A DNA stretch of 22,671 bases. It comes from an uncultured Oscillospiraceae bacterium. Its GTDB lineage: Bacteria; Bacillota; Clostridia; Oscillospirales; Oscillospiraceae. The position numbers and the translations under genes were made by a program. Location of the stretch: NCBI GenBank assembly GCA_900764755.1, contig CAAFPE010000034.1:1-22671 (forward strand), in the 5' to 3' direction. How positions within the stretch are numbered: the first letter of the stretch is position 1; every line of letters begins with the position of its first letter. Under the pieces are notes generated by a model. The model was not told the DNA's origin. It ran no database searches and saw only the letters and a program-made list of their open reading frames with translations. Below, piece after piece: positions 13,354 to 20,952 of the stretch.

Positions 13354-14067
13354 TTATGTCTGTGCCTCGCTGTTCCTGATCGCATCCGCTAATTGACCGC
13401 TAACCGTGTCTATGTAGAGATACACTCCGTCCCGGTCGCAGTGGTACAGGTTGGAATAGCTGGTACTCCCATTGGGGTGGATGGGATTGGGCTCCACCAC
13501 CTCAGTGGCTTCCAGCAGGCCGACCCCTGATTCTAGCGCGGCAGTGAGGGCCTTTTTCAGCACAGCAAGCTGTCCGTTGCTCCAAAGTCCCTCCAGATCC
13601 TCCAGCACCTTTGGGTCCTGCTCCAGATCCCGGAGAAGCTGTACGACCTGCTTTGGAGACAGGTACACACCGGCACAGTAGTTTTCAATGATCTGATTTT
13701 CTGCCGGATTGGGAAAGGCTGCTGGCGCCACCTGTGCCCACGGGGTGAAATACCGGGCATATTCCGGCTTCTCCTCCACCAGAAAGGAAAATGCGCTCCC
13801 CCGGGTGTAATAGTAATCCCGGAAAAAGCCCTGGATCACCGCAATGTAAAAGCCGTGGCTCTTATCAAACAGCTCGTCTGGTGCTGTCTCTGCCCCGACC
13901 CGCAGGGTATCCAGATACTTTTCCGCATAGAAATCCTCTATCCCATGCTGTGCGGCAAGGGCCAGCACCTTTTCCTCCTGCCCCTGCTGGACCCAGGAAA
14001 GCGGGGTAAAATACCATTCCTGCATTTCTTCCGGCGAAATCGGGTGAAAGCTCACATCGTATCCCAT
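13354..14067 (-). CDS. Uncharacterised 237-residue array protein
   Basis: I do not recognise the family. The protein begins MGYDVSFHPISPEEMQEWYF and is soluble, acidic and rich in Tyr and Phe, with a repeated pattern of short aromatic helices and no membrane segment or obvious catalytic motif. The MGxDhx opening is shared with its upstream neighbour (MGLDIYAG), which may hint at a common origin. AGGAGGAAGTGT precedes the ATG. It lies 22 bases upstream of the DUF4304-like gene and 11 bases downstream of its neighbour, so it belongs to the same unit. Confidence 0.8.
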   Translation of the reverse strand: MGYDVSFHPISPEEMQEWYFTPLSWVQQGQEEKVLALAAQHGIEDFYAEKYLDTLRVGAETAPDELFDKSHGFYIAVIQGFFRDYYYTRGSAFSFLVEEKPEYARYFTPWAQVAPAAFPNPAENQIIENYCAGVYLSPKQVVQLLRDLEQDPKVLEDLEGLWSNGQLAVLKKALTAALESGVGLLEATEVVEPNPIHPNGSTSYSNLYHCDRDGVYLYIDTVSGQLADAIRNSEAQT

Positions 14068-14078
14068 ACACTTCCTCC

Positions 14079-14858
14079 TTAGTAATCCAGCAAAATGGGT
14101 ACCTGCTGTTCTTCGGCAAACCGCATAGCCCGCCAGAGCATGGAGAAGGCGAACTTGGCCAGGGATTGGGTGTCATACTGGGTGTGTTCCGGGATGTCTG
14201 CCTTGCTGTACTGTCCATCTGAGTCTATGGTTCCGTCTACCGGGTATCCCTCAGTGTCGGCCCAGCCAAGGATGGTGTCCTCATCGGCCTGCCACGCCAG
14301 ATGGTTCAGCTTTTCCAGCTCCTTCCGAAGTCCGCCCACCGTGCCGATGGCGGCGGGATTATCAGTGGGTAAGGGGCCCTGGAACAGAAAGCTGTCGGTG
14401 AGGGGAAGCCACCAGGTTGCGCCCCGAAACAGGGACCACACCCGCTCCTCATCTGATGCAAGGCGGGCGATCAGGGGATGCTCCCAGAAGTCCCAGTTTT
14501 TCTCCACAGTGGGCGGCACCGGCTCGGCGTATGTATGGCAGGCGGCCACCAGCAGCATGGCGCCGAAGGCGTCCCAGTCCGGCTTGTCGGTGTAATAGGG
14601 CTTCTCATTATCCTCCGGCCAGGGGGTGCAGGGCGGCTGATCCGGCTGGGAAATGGCGGCCAGGATCTGATCCCGCCAGTTCTCCATCGCCGCCTGGACC
14701 TCAGCCGGGGACAGTTCCTCCTCATTGTCAGCAGGTTCTCCATCCGGGGTGATTCGGTTGAAGGTATATCCGTTTTCCTCCGCCCACTGCTGAACAACGG
14801 TTTTCCAGTTGTGAGAATAGTACCGGGTCAGCGTCCCGGCGTAGATGTCAAGTCCCAT
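14079..14858 (-). CDS. Uncharacterised 259-residue array protein
   Basis: I do not recognise the family. The product begins MGLDIYAGTLTRYYSHNW; the middle is acidic and rich in Trp and Pro (FWEHPL, FRGATWWLPL), and the C-terminal part is helical (SLAKFAFSMLWRAMRFAEE). No signal peptide, membrane segment or clear active site is visible. AAAGGAGAAAAACTT precedes the ATG. The gene lies between the barstar gene and the 237-residue gene. The size and composition fit other immunity-type proteins, but that is context, not proof. Confidence 0.8.
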   Translation of the reverse strand: MGLDIYAGTLTRYYSHNWKTVVQQWAEENGYTFNRITPDGEPADNEEELSPAEVQAAMENWRDQILAAISQPDQPPCTPWPEDNEKPYYTDKPDWDAFGAMLLVAACHTYAEPVPPTVEKNWDFWEHPLIARLASDEERVWSLFRGATWWLPLTDSFLFQGPLPTDNPAAIGTVGGLRKELEKLNHLAWQADEDTILGWADTEGYPVDGTIDSDGQYSKADIPEHTQYDTQSLAKFAFSMLWRAMRFAEEQQVPILLDY

Positions 14859-14882
14859 AAGTTTTTCTCCTTTTCTGTTTTG

Positions 14883-15188
14883 TCAAAGCCGTTCCAGGGT
14901 ACAGTCGTGCCCGGAATGGTCCGTATCCAAAATGATTTCTGTAATGGTGTCCATAGTCTCTTTTCCGAGATCGCGGACGCTTTTTTCATAGGCCAGCCAC
15001 TTGATGCGGATGGGCTGGCCATACTCATGCCGCCCAAAACCGCTCCGGAGAATATCATTGAAGGCGTCCAGGTTCCAACCGATCTTCCAATCTAAGCCGC
15101 AGGTAAACACCCGCTCCACCTCGTCATAAAAACCGGCCATGTTAGAAAAGCGGCGACCGTCGATGGTGAACACCTCTCTCATGTCCAT
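14883..15188 (-). CDS. Barstar-family ribonuclease inhibitor
   Basis: Barstar binds and blocks barnase-type ribonucleases in the cytoplasm. The 101-residue product has the barstar outline: a first strand FTIDGRRFSNMAGFYDEV, an LDAFNDIL helix that holds the family's conserved Asn-Leu-Asp-Ala-hh-D/N core, and a final strand region EIILDTDH. The length matches barstar. GGAG lies 8 bases upstream of the ATG at 15186-15188; a second in-frame ATG is two codons later. The start overlaps the upstream gene by 10 bases. No barnase gene is in the window, so this is an orphan inhibitor. Confidence 0.88.
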   Translation of the reverse strand: MDMREVFTIDGRRFSNMAGFYDEVERVFTCGLDWKIGWNLDAFNDILRSGFGRHEYGQPIRIKWLAYEKSVRDLGKETMDTITEIILDTDHSGHDCTLERL

Positions 15189-15532
15189 ATAAATGGCTCC
15201 TTTAAGTGGTATTTCTCCATGATCTTATTTTCCAAAGCTTCATAGGCATCCATATCCTCTGGCTGCGCCGGAATACCCTTTTCCCACCAGTAACCGTTCC
15301 CATAGTAGAAAGACATAGCCCAGTAATAAGGCAGGTCATGGCTGAATACCGCCGCTCCCATGGCATCGGCCACTGGCGCTGCCAGCGGTGAGCGTTCCAC
15401 TGTCTGGGAGGCTTCCTCATAGGAGATCCCCACCAGCTCCACCAGCAGGTGCTTCACCAGTTCACAGAGGCTGTGCTGATGGAAGATGACCTGACCATCC
15501 TCATCTTTGAACACGATGCCATCTCTCACCAT
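15179..15532 (-). CDS. Uncharacterised 117-residue array protein
   Basis: I do not recognise the family. The product (MVRDGIVFKDEDGQVIFHQH…) has an N-terminal strand pair and helices (CELVKHLLVELVGISYEEAS), then an aromatic segment (DLPYYWAMSFYYGNGYWWEKG). The Tyr/Trp density suggests a binding face. CGGAG lies about 10 bases upstream of the ATG. Its stop codon overlaps the barstar start by 10 bases, making translational coupling very likely. Confidence 0.78.
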   Translation of the reverse strand: MVRDGIVFKDEDGQVIFHQHSLCELVKHLLVELVGISYEEASQTVERSPLAAPVADAMGAAVFSHDLPYYWAMSFYYGNGYWWEKGIPAQPEDMDAYEALENKIMEKYHLKEPFIWT

Positions 15533-15550
15533 AATATTCTGCTCCGTTTC

Positions 15551-16759
15551 TTACTCCTCGTCCCCGGCCTTGAAGTTGTAGATGGGGCGGATGACCTTTA
15601 CCACATCCGCCGTGGGGCCGATGTTGTCCAGAATGTCCTGCATCCCCTTGTAGGCCATGGGGCACTCGTCCAGGGTGGCTTTGCTCACCGAGGTGGTGTA
15701 GACCTCTGCCATCTGCTTTTTGAATTCAGACACCGTGAAGGATTGCTTGGCGTCCGCCCGGCTCATGAGCCGCCCGGCGCCGTGGGGGGCGGAGCAGTTC
15801 CAATCCTCGTTGCCCTTACCCACGCAGAGCAGGCTCCCGTCCCGCATATTGATGGGGATGAGCAGCTGCTCCCCAGCCTTGGCGGACACGGCCCCTTTGC
15901 GCAGGATCATAGCGTCGGTGTCGATATAATTGTGGATGGTGGTGAACTGCTCCTCCACATGGAGTTTCATGCCCTTGACGATCTCGTCCATCATGGCCTG
16001 CCGGTTGAGCATGGCGAAGTGCTGGACGATCTTCATGTCGTGGATATACTGCTCAAACAGTTCCCCGGACACATAGGCCAGGGCCTTGGGGATGTTGGTT
16101 TGCTTGAGGTTTTTCAGTTTCTTCAGTTCTTTCTGGATCTCCTTCTCCCGGCCCTCCGCCTTCATCTGGGCCACCAGGGCCTGGAGAGAGGCATCATCAG
16201 TACGGTTGAGTACCTTATAGCCCACCTCCTGGTAATAGCTGGCCACCTCCACACCCAAGTGACGGCTGCCGGAGTGGACCACGATGTAGAGATTTCCCTC
16301 GTCGTCCTTGTCCACCTCAATGAAGTGGTTCCCACCGCCCAGGGTGCCAATGCTTTTTTCTGCCCGGAGGAGATCCACATGGCGGGCACAGCACAGTTCG
16401 CTCAGGTCGATTTCATTGAGGTAGCGGTGGGCCTTATCCCGGATGGAGAAGCCGGAGGGGATTTTCTCATAAATCAGCTTGTCCAGCTTTTGAAGCTCCA
16501 GCCGCCCCTCCCGGATGCGGGTGGTCTCCATGCCGCACCCGATGTCCACACCCACCAGATTGGGCACCACCTTGTCGGTGATGGTCATAGTGGTGCCGAT
16601 GGTACAGCCCGCCCCAGCGTGGATGTCGGGCATCAGGCGGATGCGGCTGCCCGCCGTAAATTCCTGGTTGCACAGCGCTTGCACCTGTCCGATGGAGGCG
16701 CTGTCCACCACATCGGTGAAGATCTTGGCCTCATTGTATTTTCCTTTGATTTCGATCAT
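15551..16759 (-). CDS. rtcB: RNA-splicing ligase RtcB
   Basis: RtcB joins RNA ends bearing a 2',3'-cyclic or 3'-phosphate to a 5'-OH, using GTP and Mn(II), as in RNA repair. The 402-residue product is normal in length. All six key residues seen in E. coli RtcB are present: D72 and C75 in VDIGCG, H145 in GGGNHF, H162 in HSGSRH, H276 in TIHNYI, and the guanylylated H326 in SAPHGAGR. It starts at MIEIKGKY with GCGAGG upstream. No archease gene or RtcA/RtcR partner is seen. It sits inside an array of immunity-type genes, two genes upstream of barstar in transcription order, which is unusual for this enzyme. Confidence 0.96.
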   Translation of the reverse strand: MIEIKGKYNEAKIFTDVVDSASIGQVQALCNQEFTAGSRIRLMPDIHAGAGCTIGTTMTITDKVVPNLVGVDIGCGMETTRIREGRLELQKLDKLIYEKIPSGFSIRDKAHRYLNEIDLSELCCARHVDLLRAEKSIGTLGGGNHFIEVDKDDEGNLYIVVHSGSRHLGVEVASYYQEVGYKVLNRTDDASLQALVAQMKAEGREKEIQKELKKLKNLKQTNIPKALAYVSGELFEQYIHDMKIVQHFAMLNRQAMMDEIVKGMKLHVEEQFTTIHNYIDTDAMILRKGAVSAKAGEQLLIPINMRDGSLLCVGKGNEDWNCSAPHGAGRLMSRADAKQSFTVSEFKKQMAEVYTTSVSKATLDECPMAYKGMQDILDNIGPTADVVKVIRPIYNFKAGDEE

Positions 16760-16794
16760 AATTTCCTCGCAATATTCTATGGGGCATGGCCCCG

Positions 16795-17154
16795 TCAAGT
16801 CATTTCATACAGCAGGGCAGCGTCGCCCTGCACCAGTTCCAGATGGGAGCGCAGTGTTTCCAATCCACTTTGCACTGCACCAGTGGGCAGGTCCCAGTCC
16901 GGGGCAATTTCAGCCGCCAGCTCCTGGAGGTCCTGCTCCCGCAGAGCTGCCAGCAGTTGAGACGCCAGCTCTCCCTCCAGCAGAGCGCAGTCCAGGGTAT
17001 CCTCCGTCTGGGGAGCAGGAAAACGGACATCCAGACTGAGTTCGCTCTCACACCAGTCCCAGATGGCCATATAGACCGCGCCGGAGCAGTCGCCGTTGGA
17101 CAGTTCCTGCCGCCGGCCGTCTTTGAGAAGATAAAAGGATGCGATCTGTGACAT
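16795..17154 (-). CDS. Uncharacterised 119-residue array protein
   Basis: I do not recognise the family. The product (MSQIASFYLLKDGRRQEL…) starts with a short strand pair and a helix containing DWCESE, then a long acidic helical stretch (LLEGELASQLLAALREQDLQ) and an ILE/Leu-rich end. It is acidic overall with two cysteines and no membrane segment. GGTGAGGAGG precedes the ATG with good spacing. It lies 35 bases upstream of rtcB and 21 bases downstream of its neighbour. Confidence 0.78.
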   Translation of the reverse strand: MSQIASFYLLKDGRRQELSNGDCSGAVYMAIWDWCESELSLDVRFPAPQTEDTLDCALLEGELASQLLAALREQDLQELAAEIAPDWDLPTGAVQSGLETLRSHLELVQGDAALLYEMT

Positions 17155-17175
17155 GGTGGTTCCTCCTCACCGATA

Positions 17176-17463
17176 TTATGCTTCCTCTAACGAATCGATT
17201 ATTTCCTGTAATTCAAAAAGCGCATCTTCTGCCTGGCGTCCTGTTTCCTCGCTCCAATACCGATTTCCACCAGCCAGCTGGTCAATCAGATTGAACATAG
17301 CAACTGCATCGGGAATAGGGATCGCTCCTGCTGCCTTCCATGCTGGTTGATTTTCAAGAAGATAGGCTTTTATTTTTCCAAACAACTGCACCTGAAATGT
17401 GTTATTACAACGCAGTTCTACCAAAAAACCGTCTTCACCTTGGACAATATCCGAAAAATTCAT
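17176..17463 (-). CDS. Uncharacterised 95-residue array protein
   Basis: I do not recognise the family. It begins MNFSDIVQGEDGFLVEL; a TTG three codons upstream is too close to the AGGAG site to be the start. The C-terminal half is helical and acidic (AMFNLIDQLAGGNRYWSEET, then FELQEIIDSLEEA). Base composition is more A/T-rich than most of the array, suggesting separate arrival. The family and partner are unknown. Confidence 0.75.
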   Translation of the reverse strand: MNFSDIVQGEDGFLVELRCNNTFQVQLFGKIKAYLLENQPAWKAAGAIPIPDAVAMFNLIDQLAGGNRYWSEETGRQAEDALFELQEIIDSLEEA

Positions 17464-17477
17464 GCTGCACAATTCTC

Positions 17478-18002
17478 CTAACCCTCGTTATTCTTGTCCA
17501 TCAGCCCTTCTGCCTGCATCCGGATCACATAGAAAGCCCGCACCCAGTCCAGTTCCTGCTCCATGGAGTCCTCCAAAGCCAGCAGGCGGCGCTTTCCCAG
17601 CCTGTGGTCCAGAAGGGCAAAGATACGGACAAGGGGATTCTCGCTGACAAGGCTTTTCTCGATGCTCTGGTTGTCAAAGATCCCAAACGACTCATAGAAC
17701 ACCTTTTGGTCAAAGGTGCCCTGCTCCAGCGCATAGGCATGAGCCCGGTCGATGGCCTCTTTTGCGGAGTCGTGATTTTTCAGCGTTGTGGACCGCAAAT
17801 GATGAAATTTCGTCCACACATTCTCAAAATAGGTGTAGTAGTTGCTCCGCAGCACTTCCACGCCGTCCAATCGAATGGCTGCCCGGCCCTCATGGTCGGC
17901 GCTTTTGCTGTAACTGGTGGCAAAATACTGGATGTGGCCCCGGAGTGCCGGGCATAGGTAGTCACTTTCCAGTTTGTTTCGGATTCCGCTCCAAGTTGAC
18001 AT
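17478..18002 (-). CDS. SF0329-type protein
   Basis: The 174-residue product begins MSTWSGIRNKLESDYLCPAL, followed by GHIQYFATSYSKSADHEGRAAIRLDG, which matches my memory of the SF0329 family (a W-K-L-E opening and a GR-hxY-x-T-xY core). The middle is helical and the end has QELDWVRAFYVIRMQAEGL. AAAGGAGGCGG precedes the ATG. Biochemical function is unknown. It lies 14 bases upstream of the 95-residue gene and 52 downstream of the DUF2262 gene. Confidence 0.75.
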   Translation of the reverse strand: MSTWSGIRNKLESDYLCPALRGHIQYFATSYSKSADHEGRAAIRLDGVEVLRSNYYTYFENVWTKFHHLRSTTLKNHDSAKEAIDRAHAYALEQGTFDQKVFYESFGIFDNQSIEKSLVSENPLVRIFALLDHRLGKRRLLALEDSMEQELDWVRAFYVIRMQAEGLMDKNNEG

Positions 18003-18054
18003 AGCGACCGCCTCCTTTCTGTTGCTCCCAGGATTTCCCTTTTTTGTTGAAGTG

Positions 18055-18540
18055 CTATCCGTTTAATCCGCCGACTTCAACTTTATATTTGCAGTCGACC
18101 TCGATACAAACTAAATGTCCCATGAAATAGTCGGGTTCCGCATCCAAATCGATGTAAAAGCCAGTTTCACTTCCATTTACAAATACAGTTACATTGTTTA
18201 CAAACAGTGCTTTTACAAACTCCTCTTCTGAAATCTTCCCATCTGCTTCCAGCGTTCCATCTTCGATCATTTCATTCACGGCGTCTATACAGTCATCGTT
18301 TTCCTCCAAAAATGCTCGAATAATGGTATCTTTGTGGTCATTGACCCAATTTACCCTTTCAAAAACAATCTCGCCCATATTTCCCTCTGTGCTCTGAAAC
18401 TCAAGGAGAATTTTAGTCTTTCTATCCCATACGGTCCATTCTCCAACATGAAAGCCGAGTTTGCGATCAAATACAAATTCCGTGTTTCCCAAAATCATTT
18501 TATCCGGCATTTCGACCCTTTTCTTCAAAAATAGTCCCAT
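18055..18540 (-). CDS. DUF2262 domain-containing protein
   Basis: The 161-residue product fits DUF2262: an N-terminal strand block ending in GFHVGEWTVWDRKTKILLEFQ, a helix (KDTIIRAFLEEND), the segment ISEEEFVKALFVNNVTVFVNG, and the ending FYIDLDAEPDYFMGHLV, close to the family's FW-D-D-G-hFWGH-h signature. AAGGAGG precedes the ATG. DUF2262 proteins occur in accessory gene sets and their activity is unknown. The gene is clearly A/T-richer than its neighbours, a sign of separate arrival. Confidence 0.8.
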   Translation of the reverse strand: MGLFLKKRVEMPDKMILGNTEFVFDRKLGFHVGEWTVWDRKTKILLEFQSTEGNMGEIVFERVNWVNDHKDTIIRAFLEENDDCIDAVNEMIEDGTLEADGKISEEEFVKALFVNNVTVFVNGSETGFYIDLDAEPDYFMGHLVCIEVDCKYKVEVGGLNG

Positions 18541-18564
18541 ACAAACCTCCTTAATTACTGCATA

Positions 18565-18621
18565 TTACTGTGCCCACCAGTCCTGATAGCGTTTTTCATC
18601 GGCGATATTTTCATTTCTCAT
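18565..18621 (-). other. Possible 18-codon ORF in the gap after the SUKH-like gene
   Basis: The frame reads MRNENIADEKRYQDWWAQ and stops at 18565. GAGG lies 7 bases upstream, inside the end of the SUKH-like gene, and the start overlaps that gene's last codons. It might be a coupled peptide or the tail of a lost gene. Too short to prove. Confidence 0.25.
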
Positions 18622-19360
18622 TGAGATACCTCGCCAATTTCTTCTCCAGCAGTTCCGCCATATCACTGCAAAGGCGCTTTACCTTGTCCTGCTCATGGGT
18701 GTAGTACCAGATGGTTTCCTCGCCGGGGCGGAGCAGGAGCTGGTCGCCGTCCGCTTCTTTCCAGAACTCGCCCAGCACACAATACCGCTCTCCGTGAATG
18801 GTCAGATCAAACATCCCGGAAAGGGAAAGGATCACGCCTGTGGATACCTGGATGCCCGCGGTCAGCAGGAAAAACTCCCGCACCTGGGACGGGAGCGTGA
18901 AGTCCAGCACCCTTTCTTGATTCCCGATCTGCTTCTCCGTGGCGGCGGGTTTGATCTCGTCAGAGGGGTCCAGCACCTTTGCCAGCGCCTTGGAGAACTT
19001 GGGGTAGCGTTGAAACAGCTCCGGGTTGTCGGCCTTGAATTCCCTTTGCTTTTCCCGCTGTACTCGCTCCTGCTCCTTGCAGAAAGCGTCCAGCTCGGCC
19101 AGATACCGCTCCTGGTAGAGATTGCTGGCCTCAAATGCTGTACCGTTCTTTTCCAGAATGGCGATGGCTCCCTTTTGGCTGCCAAACACCGGGACCCACT
19201 GAAAACCGTGTCGGCAGGGCTTTAGCTTCAGAAATGCGCCCCGACTCAGCAGGGTTTCCAGTTCCGGCTCATGCTCGTCCCACCAGTTCCGCCAGGTTTC
19301 AGGTGTTTCCCGTCCCTCAGCCAAGTCCAGGAGTTTTTCTGTCAATGATTCTTTGTTCAT
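18611..19360 (-). CDS. Probable SMI1/KNR4 (SUKH)-like protein
   Basis: The 249-residue product has a helical N-terminal half (residues 1-130) with a charged segment (KEQERVQREKQREFKAD) that may form a coiled coil. The C-terminal part (about 150-249) resembles a SUKH domain: LPSQVREFFLLTAGIQVSTG, then SGMFDLTIHG, and a closing WYYTHEQDKVKRLCSDM…LEKKLARYL. SUKH proteins are a major class of immunity proteins against polymorphic toxins. The match is by pattern, not certain. The ribosome site (GGAG) is far from the ATG, so the start may be uncertain or translation coupled. Confidence 0.72.
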   Translation of the reverse strand: MNKESLTEKLLDLAEGRETPETWRNWWDEHEPELETLLSRGAFLKLKPCRHGFQWVPVFGSQKGAIAILEKNGTAFEASNLYQERYLAELDAFCKEQERVQREKQREFKADNPELFQRYPKFSKALAKVLDPSDEIKPAATEKQIGNQERVLDFTLPSQVREFFLLTAGIQVSTGVILSLSGMFDLTIHGERYCVLGEFWKEADGDQLLLRPGEETIWYYTHEQDKVKRLCSDMAELLEKKLARYLNEK

Positions 19361-19396
19361 GGGTGTCCACGCTCTTTCTCCGCCATCACTTCCACA

Positions 19397-19786
19397 TTAC
19401 TCGGTAGCACAAAGCTCATTCATTTTTGGAATCAGTATTTTATCCATCCATTGACAAACAACCTCAAAGGCATTGTAAATCTTTTCTTCATTTCCTATAT
19501 CAAGATATATTTCATTGTCTCTTAAACTGTAAAACAGCGGTTGTGTGTTGATGTCTGGTTTGGCATAACCATAAGGGTCGTATGGACGGGTGTTGATTAT
19601 ATAGCAAACCTCTATGCTTATGCTATCCTTTGTGTTCCCGCCGAATGAGGAAAACGCAATCATATAGGTGAAATTTTTACTGTGCCTCGTAAGTGTTTTG
19701 TCGGATTTTTTATACTTGAATCCTAAATGCCCGTACTTTCCTTGCAACTTGGTTCCAAGCATTTGCATTGCTTCGCTAAAGTTCAT
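19397..19786 (-). CDS. Small DUF4304-like protein
   Basis: The 129-residue product begins MNFSEAMQMLGTKLQG, then GHLGFKYKKSDKTLTRH, then FTYMIAFSSFGG. This order (helix, basic strand, aromatic strand) resembles DUF4304 and the N-terminal part of the gene at 12456-13331, but here the C-terminal extension is absent. GGAGGGGGCACA precedes the ATG. The gene is A/T-rich compared with its neighbours. The family name is tentative. Confidence 0.7.
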   Translation of the reverse strand: MNFSEAMQMLGTKLQGKYGHLGFKYKKSDKTLTRHSKNFTYMIAFSSFGGNTKDSISIEVCYIINTRPYDPYGYAKPDINTQPLFYSLRDNEIYLDIGNEEKIYNAFEVVCQWMDKILIPKMNELCATE

Positions 19787-19830
19787 TGTGCCCCCTCCAT
19801 TTTCTCATCGTAAAAATAAATATAGTTCAT
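19783..19830 (-). other. Possible 15-codon leader ORF coupled to the 129-residue gene
   Basis: The frame reads MNYIYFYDEKMEGAQ; its stop overlaps the next ATG (ATGA). A GGAG lies only two bases before its own start, which is poor spacing. It fills the gap after the WGR-propeller gene and might couple the two genes, or be chance. Confidence 0.2.
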
Positions 19831-19839
19831 TTCTCCGTT

Positions 19840-20952
19840 TCAGAGGGCGCAGGAATAGATGCTCATGGCCCCGTAATCGGTGTGCAGGACAAGTCCGCTC
19901 TTGGTAAAGGCAAAATTCACCTGCCGCACCACAAAGGGGTCGTCAATGGTGGCCAGCAGCTGGCCGCTTCCGGTATCCCACAGCTCTATGGGGGAGCTGC
20001 CACGATCCTGCTGAACGGCCATCAGGCTGCCCCTTGTCCTCACCGTACAGGTATCCGAAAAACTCAGCCCCTGCCGGACAGAAAATGGGAAAGGATTGTC
20101 CATCTCCTCTCCGGTCTGGGTCAGATAGAACCTGCCGCCCACTGAGAAACACTGGTCATCTGGAGAGAAGAAGGGATGCCAGCCCTCATTGGGAATCACT
20201 ACTTTTTGGGCGGACTTCAGATCGACCAGCACATACTCACCCTCGGTGACGCGGTAGGCCGCTTTGCTCTGCCGGGGAGAGAGCATCCCGAAGCAGTAAT
20301 AGGCAAAATTCGGGTCTTTTGACTTCTTGCATTTTACCGTTTCCCGCCACACCTCTGTGTTGCTGCCAAAGTCAAAGACAACAATCTCCTCGCCCGTGTA
20401 CCACACGGCCAGGTCGCCGCTGACATCCAGCATGGTCTTCATGCTGTTTTTCTTGTTGGCAAAGGGTGTGATTTCATGGGAGCGGAGTGAGAACTGCTGG
20501 AGAAGATAGCTGTTGTTCAGCAGCAGGGTATTATTGGGGCAGAGGACCTGCTCATAGGTCATCCGCTTGGCCCCCAGAGAGACCGTTTCAAGGATCGCCC
20601 CGCTGCCATCGAAGTGATAGAGGGTTTCGTCCTCAAAATCTCCGACCACCCTCGTCAGGAAGAAGTCGTCCCGTGTGAGGGCGGCAGCCAAGGGCATAAA
20701 GCCGTTGCTGTCCTTGCCGACAAACCGATGGCACCGCGCCTGCCCAACAGCGGCATCCGGATTCTGATAGACAAATCCTTTCCGCATTTGGCTCATCATG
20801 GCGCTGGCAGTCTTGCTCTTGACCTGGAAGACGGAGTCGCACAGGATCTCTTTGACCTTCCCGCCATTCAAGCAGGTTCGGATGGTATGTCCGTCAATTT
20901 CAATCCGCCACTGCTTATTTGTGGCGGGGTTGAGGAAGGTTTTTTCAATCAT
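19840..20952 (-). CDS. WGR-like plus beta-propeller protein
   Basis: The 370-residue product starts with about 60 residues that look like a WGR domain (EKTFLNPATNKQWRIEIDGH, then TASAMMSQMRKGFVYQNP), although the eponymous W-G-R residues are not evident (TCLNGGKV in their place). WGR domains bind DNA ends or nucleic acid in PARP-type proteins. Most of the rest looks like beta-propeller blades with recurrent GDLAVWYTGEEIVVFDFGS, FSPDDQCFSVGGRFYL and SSPIELWDTGSGQLLATIDD motifs. No enzymatic domain is evident. The start overlaps the Imm32-like gene's stop by 4 bases (ATGA). Confidence 0.75.
   Translation of the reverse strand: MIEKTFLNPATNKQWRIEIDGHTIRTCLNGGKVKEILCDSVFQVKSKTASAMMSQMRKGFVYQNPDAAVGQARCHRFVGKDSNGFMPLAAALTRDDFFLTRVVGDFEDETLYHFDGSGAILETVSLGAKRMTYEQVLCPNNTLLLNNSYLLQQFSLRSHEITPFANKKNSMKTMLDVSGDLAVWYTGEEIVVFDFGSNTEVWRETVKCKKSKDPNFAYYCFGMLSPRQSKAAYRVTEGEYVLVDLKSAQKVVIPNEGWHPFFSPDDQCFSVGGRFYLTQTGEEMDNPFPFSVRQGLSFSDTCTVRTRGSLMAVQQDRGSSPIELWDTGSGQLLATIDDPFVVRQVNFAFTKSGLVLHTDYGAMSIYSCAL

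Noticed and set aside
15449..16960. 503-residue open frame antisense to rtcB
   Set aside because: It is a reading-frame shadow of rtcB and its neighbours, with no ribosome site or recognisable domain.
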